Shown here piece by piece: positions 32,432-40,715 of a stretch of 45,928 nt of DNA. Position 1 is the stretch's first letter. Each line of letters opens with the position of its first letter. Below the pieces are notes generated by a model. That model saw only the letters and a list, made by a program, of their open reading frames with translations, made no database searches and was not told where the DNA came from. The DNA comes from Micromonospora sp. U21. GTDB taxonomy: Bacteria > Actinomycetota > Actinomycetes > Mycobacteriales > Micromonosporaceae. Made by a program: the position numbers and the translations under genes. The stretch lies in contig NZ_JAGPYK010000043.1 of NCBI RefSeq assembly GCF_018070045.1, positions 1 through 45,928 of the forward strand, read 5' to 3'.

Positions 32432-33018
32432 GCCGATCGCAGGTAGCCGTCGACGAGCAGCGCCAGCTCCCGGTCGAACTCGGCGAGCGGCACGTCGTCG
32501 GCGACCGTGCGGACGGACAGCACGAAGGACTGCGTGGTCAGAAAGACCGCGCGGGCCATGACGTCGGGCTTGCCGGGCCGGATCGAGCGGTCCTCGTGAC
32601 CATCGACCAGCGCCGCCGCGAGGAACCGGAGCATCTCGTCCTGCCCGTTGCCCCGCCGGTCGAGCAGGTACGGGAGCAGCACCTCCGGATCGACGTCACG
32701 GATCTTGCACAGCAGCGGGTGATCCCGTAGCTGCCCCGCCACGGCGACCACCCGCGACACCAGACGTGACCGGGCCGAGCCGCCGGTCTCGGCGTCCGCC
32801 GCGGCCATCAGCACCTGATGCCACTCCCGGCTCATCAGGTCCCCGATCAGGGACTGCACGTCCGGCCAGCGCCGGTAGACGGTCATCCGCGAGACGCTGG
32901 CGCGTCGCGCCACATCCGTCATCGTCGTGCGACGCACGCCGTACGCCAACACGCAGTCACGGGCCGCGTCGAGAACCGTGTCGTCGACGCTGCGCTCGGA
33001 CTGGCTCGCCTCCACCAC
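32428..33018 (-). CDS. TetR-family transcriptional regulator
   Basis: The 196-residue protein has an N-terminal TetR HTH (about 12-58: VLDAARDCVLAYGVRRTTMT, then VSRMTVYRRWPDVQSL) and a helical ligand domain to residue 195. In M. tuberculosis a TetR gene (Rv2250c) sits between glpD and the flavoprotein gene. Here it lies past the lipid kinase and GNAT, so control of that module is a reasonable guess. A small hydrophobic or lipid ligand is likely for the family. Confidence 0.86.
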   Translation of the reverse strand: MVEASQSERSVDDTVLDAARDCVLAYGVRRTTMTDVARRASVSRMTVYRRWPDVQSLIGDLMSREWHQVLMAAADAETGGSARSRLVSRVVAVAGQLRDHPLLCKIRDVDPEVLLPYLLDRRGNGQDEMLRFLAAALVDGHEDRSIRPGKPDVMARAVFLTTQSFVLSVRTVADDVPLAEFDRELALLVDGYLRSA

Positions 33019-33092
33019 GTCCGACTGTCTACCACAGGGGCGAGGTGGCCCCGGCCGCGGACGCGCGCGTCACGGATGCTGCGGGCAGCGGC

Positions 33093-33905
33093 TCAGAAGG
33101 TGTCGACCAGCTGCGTACGCAGCTTGGCGAGCGCGCGGGCCAGCAGGCGGGACACGTGCATCTGCGAGACGCCAACCTGGTCGGCGATCTCGCTCTGCGT
33201 CTGGTTGCCGTAGAAGCGCAGGGTGAGGATCTTCTGCTCCCGCTCGTCGAGCGTGGCGAGCGCCGGCCCGAGAGCCACTCGCAGCTCGGCCAGGGCGAAC
33301 TCGGCGTCCTCGTCGCCCAGCATCTCGCCCAGCTCGGTGCCGCGCTCACCGTCACCGACCGGGGTGGACAGCGACACCGCGTTGTACGCCCGCGCACCCT
33401 CCAGCCCTTCCAGCACCTGTTCCTCGGTGAGCCCGAGGTGAGCGGCGATGTCGGCGACGGTCGGCGAACGACCCAACGTCTGCAGCAGGGTGCTGTTGGC
33501 ATCCGAGATCGCCAGCCGCATCTCCTGGAGCCGGCGGGGCACCCGGATGTCCCACGTGCGGTCCCGGAAGTGGCGCTTCAGTTCCCCGACGATCGTGGGG
33601 ATCGCGTAACCGGCGAAGTCGACACCCCGGGAGGGGTCGAACTTGTCGACCGCCTTGATCAGTCCCAGTGCCGCGGTCTGCATCAGATCTCCGGTCGGCT
33701 CGCCGCGCCCGCTGTAGCGCCGGGCGAGATGATTGGCCAGCGGAAGCCATGCCTCGATCGCCCGGTCCCGCAGCGCGGCGCGCGACGGGTGGTCCGCCGG
33801 CAGCGCCGCCATCGCGAGAAGCAGCTTGGTGGCGGGTGAGTCGGTCGAGGCGTCGTGGTCAACGGGAGTGGTCGTTGTCGCGGGCCGGTCGGTGGTGGTG
33901 ATCAT
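33093..33905 (-). CDS. SigB/SigF/SigG-type RNA polymerase sigma factor
   Basis: The 270-residue group 3 sigma factor has region 2 (about 45-115: RYSGRGEPTGDLMQTAALGL, then FDPSRGVDFAGYAIPTI), region 3 (about 120-185) and region 4 with the HTH QSEIADQVGVSQMHVSRLLA near residue 240. Such factors control stress and development and are usually held by an anti-sigma factor. No RsbW-type gene is adjacent. GGAGGAACCAGC precedes ATG 33905, which fixes the start seven codons inside the longer frame. Confidence 0.9.
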   Translation of the reverse strand: MITTTDRPATTTTPVDHDASTDSPATKLLLAMAALPADHPSRAALRDRAIEAWLPLANHLARRYSGRGEPTGDLMQTAALGLIKAVDKFDPSRGVDFAGYAIPTIVGELKRHFRDRTWDIRVPRRLQEMRLAISDANSTLLQTLGRSPTVADIAAHLGLTEEQVLEGLEGARAYNAVSLSTPVGDGERGTELGEMLGDEDAEFALAELRVALGPALATLDEREQKILTLRFYGNQTQSEIADQVGVSQMHVSRLLARALAKLRTQLVDTF

Positions 33906-34112
33906 GCTGGTTCCTCCGCATCGCACCGGCCGCGCTCCGCCTGTCCGGCGCCAACCGTATGAGCAGAGACTAGACCAAAGGTCAGCTGAAACCTAGCCGA
34001 ACGGATGATGCGGCATTGCCATTCGCCATGAAACCACGCGCCGGCATCGGCGCATGAGAGTGGCGGAGGCGCGAGCGTTTCAGTCGTCGCAGTCCACCCG
34101 TTGCACTCTCCG

Positions 34113-34583
34113 TCACCTCAGGCGGCGACGTCGATAGGCCATGACCGCGAGGCTGGCCGCGGCGCCGGTGGCGACCAGGACCGGCGCGGGTTTCGCGCGT
34201 ATCGAGCCGCCGATCCTGGTTGACGCGGCGCGGGCGGAGGTGACAAGGGCCGAGCCGGCCTTACCGGTGGTCTGGGTGCCTGCTGTCGCCGATCCTCGTA
34301 CCGCGGTGGTGGTCTGCTGGGCTCTCCGCGTGACCGACTTGGCGCGCTGGGAGGTCTTCTGGCTCATCGTGCGCGTCATCTGGGTCGCCGTGGTCTTCGC
34401 GGACCGACTGACCTGGGTGACGCGCTGTCGGAGTTCATCCGCAGCGGTCGTGGCCTTGGTGCGAAAGCGGGTCTTGACGTCGGTCTTGGCGGCCAGGGCG
34501 GCAACGGTCTCGCCGAGTTGCGCGCGCGTCTGCTGGATTTCGCGTCGGGTCTGTTCCGAGTCGCTTCCCGCTGGCGTGCTCAT
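34113..34583 (-). CDS. DUF3618 domain membrane protein
   Basis: The 156-residue protein starts with the DUF3618 motif SEQTRREIQQTRAQLGETVA and LAAKTDVKTR. A long Thr/Gln/Ser-rich helical stretch follows (about 45-130) and a C-terminal helix (about 133-150) ends in YRRRRLR, a tail-anchor layout. No activity is known. Its ATG overlaps the stop of the holin-X-type gene by 4 bp, so they form an operon. Confidence 0.82.
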   Translation of the reverse strand: MSTPAGSDSEQTRREIQQTRAQLGETVAALAAKTDVKTRFRTKATTAADELRQRVTQVSRSAKTTATQMTRTMSQKTSQRAKSVTRRAQQTTTAVRGSATAGTQTTGKAGSALVTSARAASTRIGGSIRAKPAPVLVATGAAASLAVMAYRRRRLR

Positions 34584-35011
34584 GGCTGCCTCCGACTGGC
34601 CGCGTTTCGTATCGTCTCGGCGTCCGCGCGTACGCTGTCCCGAGTCGCCGTTGGCGTGGCGGGCATGGCCTGGGTTACCTGCTGCTTGCCGCGTTTCGCC
34701 ACGATTGCGGCGGCCACGGCGAGGATGACGGTGACGATCAAGGCGGCCAGTGCATCCGGAATGATCGCGGCCAGTGTCAGCACGACGGTGGCGACGAGCA
34801 TGCCGCCGGCGTAGAAACCGAGCATCGCGCCGCCGCCGAGCATCCCGGCGCCAGAGCCGGCTCGTTTGCCCTTCGCGGTCATCTCCGCCCGCGCCATCGT
34901 CAACTCGTCGCGGACCAGCCGGGTGATCTGTTCCGTGGCGCGCTGCACGAGCTCAGCGACTGGCGTGTCGGCAGATGCGCCGCCAGGGCTGCCGCTGGAA
35001 CGCTCCGCCAT
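34580..35011 (-). CDS. Actinobacterial holin-X (DUF1469) family membrane protein
   Basis: The 143-residue protein has the family layout: a charged N-terminal helix with VAELVQRATEQITRLVRDEL and TMARAEMTAKGKRAG, then two membrane helices (about 53-78 and 82-105) and a basic tail. Despite the holin name, chromosomal members are not phage lysis proteins and their role is unknown. ATG 35011 is family-typical. It lies upstream of, and overlaps, the DUF3618 gene. Confidence 0.85.
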   Translation of the reverse strand: MAERSSGSPGGASADTPVAELVQRATEQITRLVRDELTMARAEMTAKGKRAGSGAGMLGGGAMLGFYAGGMLVATVVLTLAAIIPDALAALIVTVILAVAAAIVAKRGKQQVTQAMPATPTATRDSVRADAETIRNAASRRQP

Positions 35012-35104
35012 GAGTGGCCTCTTTCTCTTATGCCGCGCCGAACGGCCAGATGCCCCGACGAGGACCTGGGTGGCCACGTCCGCCTAGAGCAGTGGGTTGT
35101 CGGT

Positions 35105-35335
35105 TCAGCCCTGCTGGGCCGCTGGCGTGCTCACGGATTTCTGCGAGGGGCTGTCGTATCGTCCGCCCAGTGGCGGGGCCGACTGGCCCAGTTGGGCACC
35201 GGCCTCGTCGGTCGGGGTGTCGGCCTCCTGCCAGCGGCGCCGCAACGTCAGCATGCCGGCCGCCCCGGTCAACGCCCCTGCGGCGAAAGCGAGCATCAGG
35301 GCCGATCGCCTGGTCGAGGGTCTCCTGCTTGCCAT
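35105..35335 (-). CDS. Small single-TM protein, unknown
   Basis: The 76-residue protein has a basic start (MASRRPSTRRS), one Ala/Gly-rich membrane helix (about 11-31) and a polar tail. GGGAG sits 6 bp before the ATG. It is followed after 93 bp by the holin-X and DUF3618 genes on the same strand, so it is likely the first gene of that set. I do not recognise a family. Confidence 0.65.
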   Translation of the reverse strand: MASRRPSTRRSALMLAFAAGALTGAAGMLTLRRRWQEADTPTDEAGAQLGQSAPPLGGRYDSPSQKSVSTPAAQQG

Positions 35336-35387
35336 AACTACTCCCGGAAATCATCCTGCCTGATTAATACTTATTGTCCGACTGCGC

Positions 35388-35413
35388 CGTCGAATCGGCC
35401 CGTCGAATCGGCC
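35388..35413. repeat. 13-bp perfect tandem repeat upstream of the small TM gene
   Basis: CGTCGAATCGGCC is repeated twice head to tail. It lies 50-80 bp upstream of the minus-strand start at 35335, next to an AT-rich TATTAATC stretch that could hold the promoter. A tandem regulator site is possible. Confidence 0.45.
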
Positions 35414-35514
35414 CTTTTGTATAGCTTGGGCGGGTGAATCACGGGCGCGGACGTACCGATGACCACCCTCGGCGCCGCGAGGACAGCCGACCTCCGAGAT
35501 GGCGCAATGGCGCC

Positions 35515-36558
35515 TTAGCGCACCGCGGCGTCGGTTCGAGGATCGGGGCTTCCCACCTCCCGCAGGTGGCGCAGCCCTTCCGCCCAGGAGCGGCCCAGAC
35601 TGGTTTCGTGGTAGTCGACGTCGTGCTTGGCGCAGAACCGCTGGATCAGTGGCCGGGCGCGACGCAGATTGGGGCACGGCATGTTCGGGAACAGGTGATG
35701 TTCGATCTGGTAGTTCAAACCGCCGAACACGGTGTCGAGGAACCTCCCGCCCCGGACGTTGCGGGAGGTGACGACCTGCCGCCGCAGGTAGTCGAGGTTG
35801 TCCTCGGCGCCAAGGATCGGCATGCCCTTGTGGTTGGGGGCGAAGGAACAGCCGAGGTAGAGGCCCAGCACGCCCTGGTTGACGAGGATGAACACGACCG
35901 CCTGCGCGGGACTCAGGACCAGGAACACCGCGGCGAGGTAGCCGCCCAGATGCAGGGCCAGCAGCCCCGCCTCGGCGGGCCGACGCGCCAGGCGGCGCGG
36001 GCCGAGGACAGCCCGCAGGCTGATGGCGTGCAGGTGCAGGCCCTCCAGCAGAAGTAGTGGAAAGAAGAGGTACGCCTGGTGACGGACGAACAGTGCGCCG
36101 AGGCCGCGCCGCCGCCGGACCTGGTCGGCGGTGAATGACAGGGGCGCCACGGTGATATCGGGATCCTTGCCTTCGGTGTTCGGGTGGGCGTGGTGCCGGT
36201 TGTGTTTGTCCACCCACCAGCCGTAACTGATCCCGGTCAGGAGGTTGCCGTGCACGATGCCGATCAGGTCGTTCGCCCGGCGCGAGCGACCGATCTGCCG
36301 GTGCCCGGCATCGTGACCGATGAACCCGGCCTGCGCGATCACCACCGCGAGGGCCACCGCCACGCCGAGCTGCCACCAGGACTCACCGAGTCGCCCGAAC
36401 AGCGCCCACAGCCCCGCGAAAGAACCGACGACGAGACTGATGCGTACGGTGTAGTAGCCGCGCCGCCGCTCGAGCAGACCCGCTTCGCGGACCTGCCGGG
36501 ACAGGTCGGCGTAGTCACTGCCCCGCTGGCGGTCAACGCCGAAACTGATGTCGCTCAC
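35515..36558 (-). CDS. Membrane fatty acid desaturase (acyl-lipid/acyl-CoA type)
   Basis: The 347-residue protein has the three di-iron histidine boxes, HDAGHRQ (about 84), HNRHHAHP (about 118) and QIEHHLFP (about 285), between two pairs of membrane helices. It introduces double bonds in membrane lipids, using reductant from ferredoxin or a similar carrier. GGGAG lies eight bases before GTG 36558, so I use this start over GTG 36573. It follows the 54-residue basic protein gene by 37 bp. Confidence 0.9.
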   Translation of the reverse strand: MSDISFGVDRQRGSDYADLSRQVREAGLLERRRGYYTVRISLVVGSFAGLWALFGRLGESWWQLGVAVALAVVIAQAGFIGHDAGHRQIGRSRRANDLIGIVHGNLLTGISYGWWVDKHNRHHAHPNTEGKDPDITVAPLSFTADQVRRRRGLGALFVRHQAYLFFPLLLLEGLHLHAISLRAVLGPRRLARRPAEAGLLALHLGGYLAAVFLVLSPAQAVVFILVNQGVLGLYLGCSFAPNHKGMPILGAEDNLDYLRRQVVTSRNVRGGRFLDTVFGGLNYQIEHHLFPNMPCPNLRRARPLIQRFCAKHDVDYHETSLGRSWAEGLRHLREVGSPDPRTDAAVR

Positions 36559-36595
36559 GATGACGGCTCCCACTGGCCCCTGTCCGCCGGATGTC

Positions 36596-36760
36596 TCAGC
36601 GGCGTCGGCTCGATCGGCCGGTCAGGCGGGCCATGAGCTGTTGAAGCTTCTGTTGCGTGCTGGGCTTGGCCGCTTGGCGGCGACCCCGCTGCATCAGGTC
36701 ACGCCCCCGTGGGCTGTTCAGCAGGCCCTTGATCCGTTGGCTCATCGACCCCGACGTCAC
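36596..36760 (-). CDS. Small basic protein (54 aa), unknown
   Basis: A GTG at 36760 with GGGGAG six bases upstream opens a 54-residue frame. It contains MSQRIKGLLNSPRGRDLMQR and KPSTQQKLQQLMARL, followed by a poly-basic end. The pattern of a hydrophobic-basic N-terminal helix, R-G-R and K-P-x-x-Q-Q-K-L resembles small conserved actinobacterial proteins of unknown role. It is on the same strand as, and just before, the desaturase, so co-expression is likely. An ATG at 36745 is an alternative start. Confidence 0.6.
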   Translation of the reverse strand: MTSGSMSQRIKGLLNSPRGRDLMQRGRRQAAKPSTQQKLQQLMARLTGRSSRRR

Positions 36761-36997
36761 GGCGCACTCCCCTCTGGCCGGCCCCCGCCGACTGGCTTCC
36801 TACTGCCAGTTTCACCTGACCAGCCTGCCGGTCGGACGGGATTGGGCAGATCGCGCCGGAGCGGGACCGGGACGAGGCGGGCGAAGGAACCCGGACGGTG
36901 CAGCCCACGGCCGAAGACCCCGCGGGCGGAGGCCATGTCGCTTCCCACCGCTCCAGCATCCTGGTCAGGACAACAGCGGTTACGTCATGCTGTGCCG

Positions 36998-37807
36998 ATG
37001 ACCGTCGGAGATCGAGTGGACTCCTATTTCATCTGCGCTACCCCGCGCACCGGCAGTTCGCTGCTACTGGGGTTACTGGAGTCCACGGGCGTCGCCGGCC
37101 ACCCGCAGGCGTACTTCCGCGCTCCGGACGAGCCGTTGTGGGCTGAGCGATGGCTGCTTCCCCGCACCGCTGACGGTGGGTTCGACCACGCGGCCTACGT
37201 ACGTGCGGCACGTGACGCCGGCCGCACCGCCAACGGCGTGTTCGGGGCGAAGCTGATGTGGGGCACGCTCGACGAGCTGGTCGACAAGCTCGGCGGGGTC
37301 CACCCCGACCTCGCCGGCCAGGATGTCGCGTTGCTGGAGCGGGCATTCGGTCATACCCGGTTCGTGTATCTGCGGCGTGACGACGTGCTGGCACAGGCGG
37401 TGTCCTGGCTGCGGGCCGAGCAGACCCAGGTCTGGTACGTCGGTGGTAACGGCGAGATCAGCGGCGGCCGCAACGGGCAGGAGCCGGACTTCGACACGGA
37501 CGGGATCGACGGCCTCATTCAGACGATCGAAGAGCACAACGCCGGATGGCAGGCGTGGTTCTCCGCGGCCGGTGTGCGCCCCCACGTCGTCCGCTACGAG
37601 GATCTCGATGAGGACATGGTTGCCGCCACGCGTGGGATCCTGGATTTCCTCGGCCTGGACATGCCGGACGTTCGCGCTGTCGTGCCCCGACACCAGCGGC
37701 AGGCCGACGACGTCAACCGCGAGTGGATCCAGCGATACCGGGCCGAGTCGCCGAACGCGACGGGTCAATCCGGTGCTCAACGCCCCCAGCGCCGACAGTT
37801 GCTGTGA
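36998..37807 (+). CDS. Stf0-family sulfotransferase
   Basis: The 269-residue protein has the Stf0 PAPS-binding start SYFICATPRTGSSLLLGLLE at residue 8, ALLERAFGHTRFVYLRRDDV with the 3'-phosphate Arg/Ser region, a QTQVWYVGGNG loop, and the C-terminal VVRYEDLDEDM and the tail WIQRYRAE. Characterised Stf0 of mycobacteria sulfates trehalose 2-OH. Here the acceptor is unknown and no trehalose-lipid genes are adjacent. The ATG at 36998 has no clear ribosome-binding site. Confidence 0.88.
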   Translation: MTVGDRVDSYFICATPRTGSSLLLGLLESTGVAGHPQAYFRAPDEPLWAERWLLPRTADGGFDHAAYVRAARDAGRTANGVFGAKLMWGTLDELVDKLGGVHPDLAGQDVALLERAFGHTRFVYLRRDDVLAQAVSWLRAEQTQVWYVGGNGEISGGRNGQEPDFDTDGIDGLIQTIEEHNAGWQAWFSAAGVRPHVVRYEDLDEDMVAATRGILDFLGLDMPDVRAVVPRHQRQADDVNREWIQRYRAESPNATGQSGAQRPQRRQLL

Positions 37808-37908
37808 CCGTGGGTGATCGTGCGATGCCGAGCCGCAGCGCCGGACAGCGGCGGTCGGCGATCGAGGTTAGCCTGAGCGTCGACCACGGGGGAAGCGACG
37901 GCCAGGAC

Positions 37909-38325
37909 ATGGGTGAGACGCCGGCAACCGCGCAGGCAGCGTTCGCGCGGTTCGTCCGCGAGGCGGTCGAGGCCGCCCGCGACGAGCGCGGTTGGTCGGT
38001 CGCAGAAGTGGCGGCTCGCAGTGGCGTCAGCCGCTCCACCGTCTTTCGGTGGCTGTCGGGTGACTGGCAGCACCACCCGGAGCTCCCCAAGGTGCGCGCC
38101 TTCTGCGCGGTCCTGGCCGTACCTCTCGGCGTGGCGCTGCGCGCCCTCACCCCGCCGCCAGTGGACATACCGCAGCCCTCGCCGCCCCTGACGGATCCGG
38201 GTGTGGAGGCGCACATCGCGGCCATCCGTGATCGACTCGCCGACCCTCGCACCTCTGCCGTCGACAAGCAGCACATCCGCGCCACCCTGCAACTGCTCGC
38301 CCTCGCTGAGTCCCGCGCCAGCTGA
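37909..38325 (+). CDS. XRE-type helix-turn-helix regulator
   Basis: The 138-residue protein has one HTH_3-like domain at about 13-72 (DERGWSVAEVAARSGVSRST, then VFRWLSGDWQHHPELPKVRA), a Pro-rich linker and a short helical tail. No ligand domain is present. The ATG at 37909 is the best start; a weak GGGGGAAG lies 18 bases upstream. Targets are unknown; it follows the sulfotransferase by 101 bp. Confidence 0.75.
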   Translation: MGETPATAQAAFARFVREAVEAARDERGWSVAEVAARSGVSRSTVFRWLSGDWQHHPELPKVRAFCAVLAVPLGVALRALTPPPVDIPQPSPPLTDPGVEAHIAAIRDRLADPRTSAVDKQHIRATLQLLALAESRAS

Positions 38326-38384
38326 CCGCTCACGACGTCGGACGGCGGGGGCAGCCCAGCTGACCAGCGTGGTTGGATGGGCCG

Positions 38385-38687
38385 GTGCAGTTCACCGTGA
38401 CAGACGCGCCGACGCGGGAGCGATTCGAGGCGCGCGACGAGGCGGGCGTGGTCGCCGGAGTGGTCACCTACCAGCTGACCGGCAGCATCATCGTCTACAC
38501 CCACACCGAGGTCGATCCGGAGTTCGAGGGCAAGGGCGTCGGGTCGACCCTGGCTCGTGCGGTGATGGACGACGCGCGGGCCAGAGGCCGGACCGTCGTT
38601 CCGCTCTGCCCGTTCCTCAGCGAATGGCTGGTCAAGCACCCCCAGTACGAGGACATCGTGGCCCGATCAACTCGCAAGGTCAAATAG
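38385..38687 (+). CDS. Small GNAT-like acetyltransferase (YjdJ/Acetyltransf_CG type)
   Basis: The 100-residue protein matches short GNAT proteins. It has ERFEARDEAGVVAGVVTYQL, then HTEVDPEFEGKGVGSTLARA, where G-K-G-V-G is the acetyl-CoA loop, and PLCPFLSEWLVKHPQYEDIV, the family signature with a Cys that in this group may take part in catalysis. The GTG at 38385 is preferred to TTG 38373. The acceptor is unknown. Confidence 0.83.
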   Translation: MQFTVTDAPTRERFEARDEAGVVAGVVTYQLTGSIIVYTHTEVDPEFEGKGVGSTLARAVMDDARARGRTVVPLCPFLSEWLVKHPQYEDIVARSTRKVK

Positions 38688-38714
38688 CGGTTCGTCAGCC
38701 TGAGCTGTCGACCA

Positions 38715-38735
38715 GGCCGGGCGGCAGGCCCGGCC
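38715..38735. terminator. Hairpin after the small acetyltransferase gene
   Basis: GGCCGGGC-5 nt-GCCCGGCC begins 28 bp after the stop. It probably ends that transcript before the acyl-CoA ligase gene. Confidence 0.5.
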
Positions 38736-38866
38736 GGGGCGTCGGCACCTCACAGGCGGGACTGTTTCCCCGTTCACCGTCATGGTGACCGCCGGTGCCG
38801 TCATCATGACCGCGTAGCCGCTTCGGTTGCCAGGCGGGCGTCGGTGGTGGAGGGGGTGCGGCGAAC

Positions 38867-40696
38867 GTGCGGGAGATGTCGGTGGCGCCGGTGGTCACGG
38901 GGGCCGCCTCGCCGGGCCTGGCGGACATGGTGTGGGACAACGCGCGTCAGGATCCGGACGGGGTGCAGTTCCTGCGTCCGGTCCCGGTCTCCCCGGCCTG
39001 GCCGGCGGGACCATCGGCACGCGGGGCCGTACCCGTGACGTGCGCGCAGTTCCGCGGTGACGTGCTTGCTCTCGCCCGCGGCTTCATCGACGCCGGGATC
39101 GGGCACGGGGACCGGGTGGGGTTGATGAGCCGCACCCGCTACGAGTGGACGCTCGTCGACTATGCGCTGTGGTCGATCGGGGCCGTCACCGTACCGATCT
39201 ACGACACGTCCAGCCCGGAGCAGTTGGAATGGATTCTCGCGGACTCCGGCGCGGTGGGGTGTGTGATCGAGGCCGACAAGCACGCCGCGATGCTCGCCGA
39301 CGTGCGCGATGGCCTGCCCGCGGTGCGTCAGGTGTGGCGGATCGACGCCGGGGACCTGATCGCGCTGGCCGGTCAGGGTCGGGCCGTCGACGACGCCCAG
39401 GTGGACGTGCGCCGCACGGCGGTCACCGGCAGCGACATGGCGACGATCGTCTACACCAGCGGCACGACCGGCCGACCGAAGGGCTGCGTGCTGACGCACC
39501 GCAACATCTACTGCGACATCACCAACGCCACGGCGGTACTGCCGGAGCTGTTGCACTCGGGAGCGTCGACGGTGCTGTTCCTGCCGTTGGCGCACGCGTT
39601 CGCCCGCCTGATCCAGGTCGGCATGGTGCTGACCCGCGCCACCCTGGTGCACAGCTCCGACATGTCCGGCGTACTGAAGCAACTACAGCAGCACCGCCCC
39701 ACCTTCATCCTCGCCGTGCCGAGGGTGTTCGAGAAGATGCACACCCAGACACGGCAGAAAGCCGCTGACGCACATCAGGGGTGGCTGTTCAGCATCGCGG
39801 ACTCCGTCGCGGTCCGCTACAGCCACGCCATGGACACGCCACAGGGCCCAGGAGGACTGCTGCGGCTGGCGCGCAAGGTGTTCGACGTGATCGTCTATCG
39901 GAAACTGCGGGCCGCGCTGGGCGGACGCTGTCACACCGCGATCGTCGGTGGCGCCCCGCTCGGGGAGCGGCTCGGTCATTTCTTCCGCGGCGCGGGCCTG
40001 ACCGCGCTCGAAGGGTACGGGTTGACCGAGACGTCACCGGCGTTGACGCTGAACCTGCCGTCCGCGATGCGGATCGGCACGGTCGGTCGTCCGATACCCG
40101 GCGTGGAGATCCGCATCGCCGACGACGCGGAGGTCATCGCTCGCGGCGAGATGGTGTTCGCCGGCTACTGGAACAACCCCGACGCCACCCTGGCCACGTT
40201 CACGGCGGACGGGTGGCTGCGCACCGGGGACCAGGGCAGCCTCGACGACGACGGCTTCCTGCGCATCACCGGCCGTACGAAAGAGATCATCGTGACGGCG
40301 GCGGGAACGAACCTCGCCCCCGCCCCGGTCGAGGAACGCATCCGCGCCCATCCCCTGGTCAGCCAGTGCGTCCTGGTCGGCGACGACCGGCCGTACGTCA
40401 CCGCGCTGATCACCATCGACCCGCAGGAGTGGGGGAGGTGGACGGCCAGCCACGGCCATCCCCGCGGGTCGATAGCGGACCTACGAGAGAGCCCCGAGCT
40501 GCGCAAGGAGATCCAGGGAGCCGTCGATGAGGTCAACGAGACGGTGTCCCGGGCCGAAAGGGTCAAGATTTTCCGCATCCTGCCCCGGGACCTCACCGAG
40601 GCCGACGGTGAGCTCACCCCCACCCTCAAGATCAAGCGCGAGGTGGTCGAGTCACACTTCGCCGTCGACGTCGACGCCCTCTACCGCGGCCACTGA
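38867..40696 (+). CDS. Long-chain fatty acid-CoA ligase (FadD15-like)
   Basis: The 609-residue ANL enzyme has the P-loop TIVYTSGTTGRPKGC near residue 196, GYGLTETSPALTLN near 384, GDQGSLDDDGFLRITGRTKE near 457 and a C-terminal ELTPTLKIKR with the adenylation Lys. It activates long-chain fatty acids with ATP and CoA at the membrane. GGAGG lies about 13 bases before GTG 38867. In the A8 region the usual G-K-N of bacterial long-chain ligases is G-T-N (AAGTNLAPAPVEE), a small departure. It could feed the desaturase and lipid genes nearby. Confidence 0.9.
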   Translation: MREMSVAPVVTGAASPGLADMVWDNARQDPDGVQFLRPVPVSPAWPAGPSARGAVPVTCAQFRGDVLALARGFIDAGIGHGDRVGLMSRTRYEWTLVDYALWSIGAVTVPIYDTSSPEQLEWILADSGAVGCVIEADKHAAMLADVRDGLPAVRQVWRIDAGDLIALAGQGRAVDDAQVDVRRTAVTGSDMATIVYTSGTTGRPKGCVLTHRNIYCDITNATAVLPELLHSGASTVLFLPLAHAFARLIQVGMVLTRATLVHSSDMSGVLKQLQQHRPTFILAVPRVFEKMHTQTRQKAADAHQGWLFSIADSVAVRYSHAMDTPQGPGGLLRLARKVFDVIVYRKLRAALGGRCHTAIVGGAPLGERLGHFFRGAGLTALEGYGLTETSPALTLNLPSAMRIGTVGRPIPGVEIRIADDAEVIARGEMVFAGYWNNPDATLATFTADGWLRTGDQGSLDDDGFLRITGRTKEIIVTAAGTNLAPAPVEERIRAHPLVSQCVLVGDDRPYVTALITIDPQEWGRWTASHGHPRGSIADLRESPELRKEIQGAVDEVNETVSRAERVKIFRILPRDLTEADGELTPTLKIKREVVESHFAVDVDALYRGH

Positions 40697-40715
40697 CCCC
40701 GCCAGTCGCACGGAA

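Noticed and set aside
34580..35011. Holin as evidence of a prophage
   Set aside because: The holin-X/DUF1469 family is chromosomal in actinobacteria, and no capsid, integrase or lysin gene lies nearby.
36596..40696. Natural-product gene cluster (desaturase, sulfotransferase, acyl-CoA ligase)
   Set aside because: There is no PKS, NRPS, terpene or RiPP core gene, and the genes differ in strand and have separate terminators.
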